From JBFWVD01 sp050246915 (GTDB lineage Bacteria > Actinomycetota > Acidimicrobiia > Acidimicrobiales > Ilumatobacteraceae), in the NCBI GenBank assembly GCA_050246915.1, contig JBFWVD010000104.1:1-15274 (forward strand): 15,274 nt of DNA. Direction: 5' to 3'. A program made the position numbers and the translations under genes. The first letter of the stretch is position 1; the number at the start of each line of letters is the position of its first letter. The notes under the pieces were generated by a model that was not told where the DNA came from, searched no databases, and saw only the letters and a program-made list of their open reading frames with translations. Positions 14,067 to 15,274 of this stretch are shown here, one piece after another.

Positions 14067-15169
14067 TTATCGGACCCCAGGACTAGAGGCGCACAACCCT
14101 GCGACGAAAGCGACGAATCCATTTCCAACGCCGCTTCTATGACCGAAGTGACCAAGCGCGGCCTGCCACCGGTGTTCACCGCTCTAGTCACGGCCAATCC
14201 GCGTTCCGCCAACTCACGACGTGCTGCTGCGATCTCGTGACCCGAGACGTGGCGGCTGAAAAGGTCGCGTTGCTCCGTTCCATCGAGGCCCGAGGGCGAT
14301 TCCCGAAGGGCGGCGAGCAATCTCCGCGCGATCCGCTCATCCGTTCGCTCGCCACCGAAGACGCGGACGACAGACGCCTCGCAGTGGTCCCAGACTGCCT
14401 TGGCTGCATCGAGATGCGGTACGTCGACCACCGGTGACTGGTCAAGGAGCGCATAGACAACCGACAACCGCACGATCTGTGCTTCGGCACGCGCTGTGAG
14501 GGACCCAACGACGCCTTCGACGTCATCGTCGAGCGCTCCGTAAATCGCAGCCCAGAGGCGCGAAGCCTCCGCGGTACGTGTCACGTGATCGATTCGTTGC
14601 GCGGCCGCAACCGCGTCGCCGATTCGGCGACTCAAGTCCTCGACGACGTCGCTGCTCGGTGTACCTCCATCAGGAAGACGCCGTGCACGTTCAACCCAAC
14701 AGAAGAGGAACCGGTTGGCCAATCCGTTGGTGATCTCAGTGTCACAGAGACGTCGTCGCAGTTCCTCAGCGGTCACATGGCCGAGAACCGAGACATTCGC
14801 ATCGCGAACGCGAAGCGGTTTGTGGCGAGTGAGCACATTGAGGTCCGTACTGTCCCATGCTTCGCGCACCAGAGCCGACAGTGAGGCGCTTCGCGCGCCG
14901 ACGCGCAGAAGGCGAGCGAACTCGGGCTCAACCACGAGTACCGATCTATCCTCAAGGCTGCGACGGGCCAGGTCAGCAACGAGGCCCTCACCGGAGGCGA
15001 GTCCGCCGACAATGCGAGAGTCGACGAAGTCGGGGACAGCCTTTGCCATCAACGCCTTGACCACTGCCCACGATGTCCCCTTCCTGGCCCGCGAACTCCG
15101 ACCGACGAGCACAACATTGAGTCGCGCCGGGTGGTGAGAGCTATCGACTAGTGGTCCGTCGCTGAAATA
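14063..15169 (-). CDS. DUF3987-type ATPase/helicase-like protein, 5'-truncated
   Basis: The frame encodes a protein resembling DUF3987 proteins of mobile elements, thought to be replication helicase/primase-like ATPases. The N-terminal part reads RLNVVLVGRSSRARKGTSW, a P-loop-like segment, followed by GLASGEGLVADL, VLVVEPEFARLL and a helical C-terminal domain with a possible winged helix near the end. Similarity continues upstream of the first GTG (15112) through HHPARLNVV, and the frame stays open to about 15169. There it meets the presumed IS630 border, so the start and N-terminus are missing. It is coupled to the recombinase by ATGA. The gene is probably inactive, unless a short product from 15112 is made. 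Confidence 0.65.
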   Translation of the reverse strand, partial: YFSDGPLVDSSHHPARLNVVLVGRSSRARKGTSWAVVKALMAKAVPDFVDSRIVGGLASGEGLVADLARRSLEDRSVLVVEPEFARLLRVGARSASLSALVREAWDSTDLNVLTRHKPLRVRDANVSVLGHVTAEELRRRLCDTEITNGLANRFLFCWVERARRLPDGGTPSSDVVEDLSRRIGDAVAAAQRIDHVTRTAEASRLWAAIYGALDDDVEGVVGSLTARAEAQIVRLSVVYALLDQSPVVDVPHLDAAKAVWDHCEASVVRVFGGERTDERIARRLLAALRESPSGLDGTEQRDLFSRHVSGHEIAAARRELAERGLAVTRAVNTGGRPRLVTSVIEAALEMDSSLSSQGCAPLVLGSDK

Positions 15170-15274
15170 GCAAGGTGGGCTATGGTGGGCAGTATGCCGG
15201 TTGTGGTTGCTGCTGCGTTGAAGGTGTCGCGCAATGCGCGTATCGAGTTGGAACGGATGTCTCGCTCGTCGGTG
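15168..15274 (+). mobile_element. Left end of an IS630-like element (continues beyond window)
   Basis: An IS630-type transposase gene starts at 15194, and the DUF3987 coding similarity stops near here. IS630/Tc1 elements insert at TA, and a TA sits at 15168-15169, so this is the probable junction. The other end and terminal repeats lie outside the window, so the exact border is not proven. Confidence 0.45.
15194..15274 (+). CDS. IS630 family transposase, N-terminal fragment
   Basis: The first 27 residues are MPVVVAAALKVSRNARIELE followed by RMSRSSV, running off the window. This matches the start of IS630-family transposases, where a short hydrophobic leader is followed by LSxxxRxxLExLxRS and then a helix-turn-helix. 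The ATG at 15194 has GGTGGGC upstream as a weak ribosome site. Only the N-terminal edge is seen, so catalytic residues cannot be checked. The family call rests on this short but characteristic stretch. Confidence 0.7.
   Translation, partial: MPVVVAAALKVSRNARIELERMSRSSV

Overview
The window looks like a chromosomal segment of a GC-rich actinobacterium, possibly Acidimicrobiia (inferred from gene content, not tested). It shows GTG starts, tightly packed genes with stop/start overlaps, and a 31-residue very basic ribosomal protein of the bS22 (AURKAIP1/COX24-like) type that is typical of Actinobacteria.

The left part (1-6817) is housekeeping. After the tail of an unidentified gene come a DUF192 protein, rsmI, a CheX-like protein, metG, tatD, an RlpA-like double-psi barrel protein, rsmA and ispE, all on the + strand. 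Several of them make or mature the translation machinery: RsmI and RsmA methylate 16S rRNA and MetG charges tRNA-Met. IspE makes isoprenoid precursors. A convergent bS22 gene and a tRNA-Gln(TTG) follow, with a hairpin between ispE and bS22.

From the tRNA onward the sequence is accessory. A tyrosine integrase starts 69 bases past the tRNA and points away from it, the usual arrangement of an element integrated at the 3' end of a tRNA gene. Behind it lie a convergent sigma/HTH-like protein, a gene-poor stretch with paired palindromes and a long hairpin, a zinc-finger plus HNH protein, and the 3' remnant of an HTH protein. A complete IS21-family element (10098-12261) follows; its ends carry paired repeats and it is flanked by a 5-bp duplication, CCGGA. 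Beyond the IS are an unknown + strand ORF and a - strand pair. The pair is a 5'-truncated DUF3987-type ATPase and a second, catalytically intact tyrosine recombinase, joined by an ATGA overlap.

The window ends inside an IS630-like transposase gene that probably caused the truncation of the DUF3987 gene. The right half therefore reads as an integrative element, or nested elements, worn down by at least two insertion sequences. Neither the far attachment site nor the cargo that would define the element is visible here. I found no convincing new defence or signalling system. The most interesting pieces are the palindrome family, the DUF3987/recombinase pair and the zinc-finger/HNH protein.
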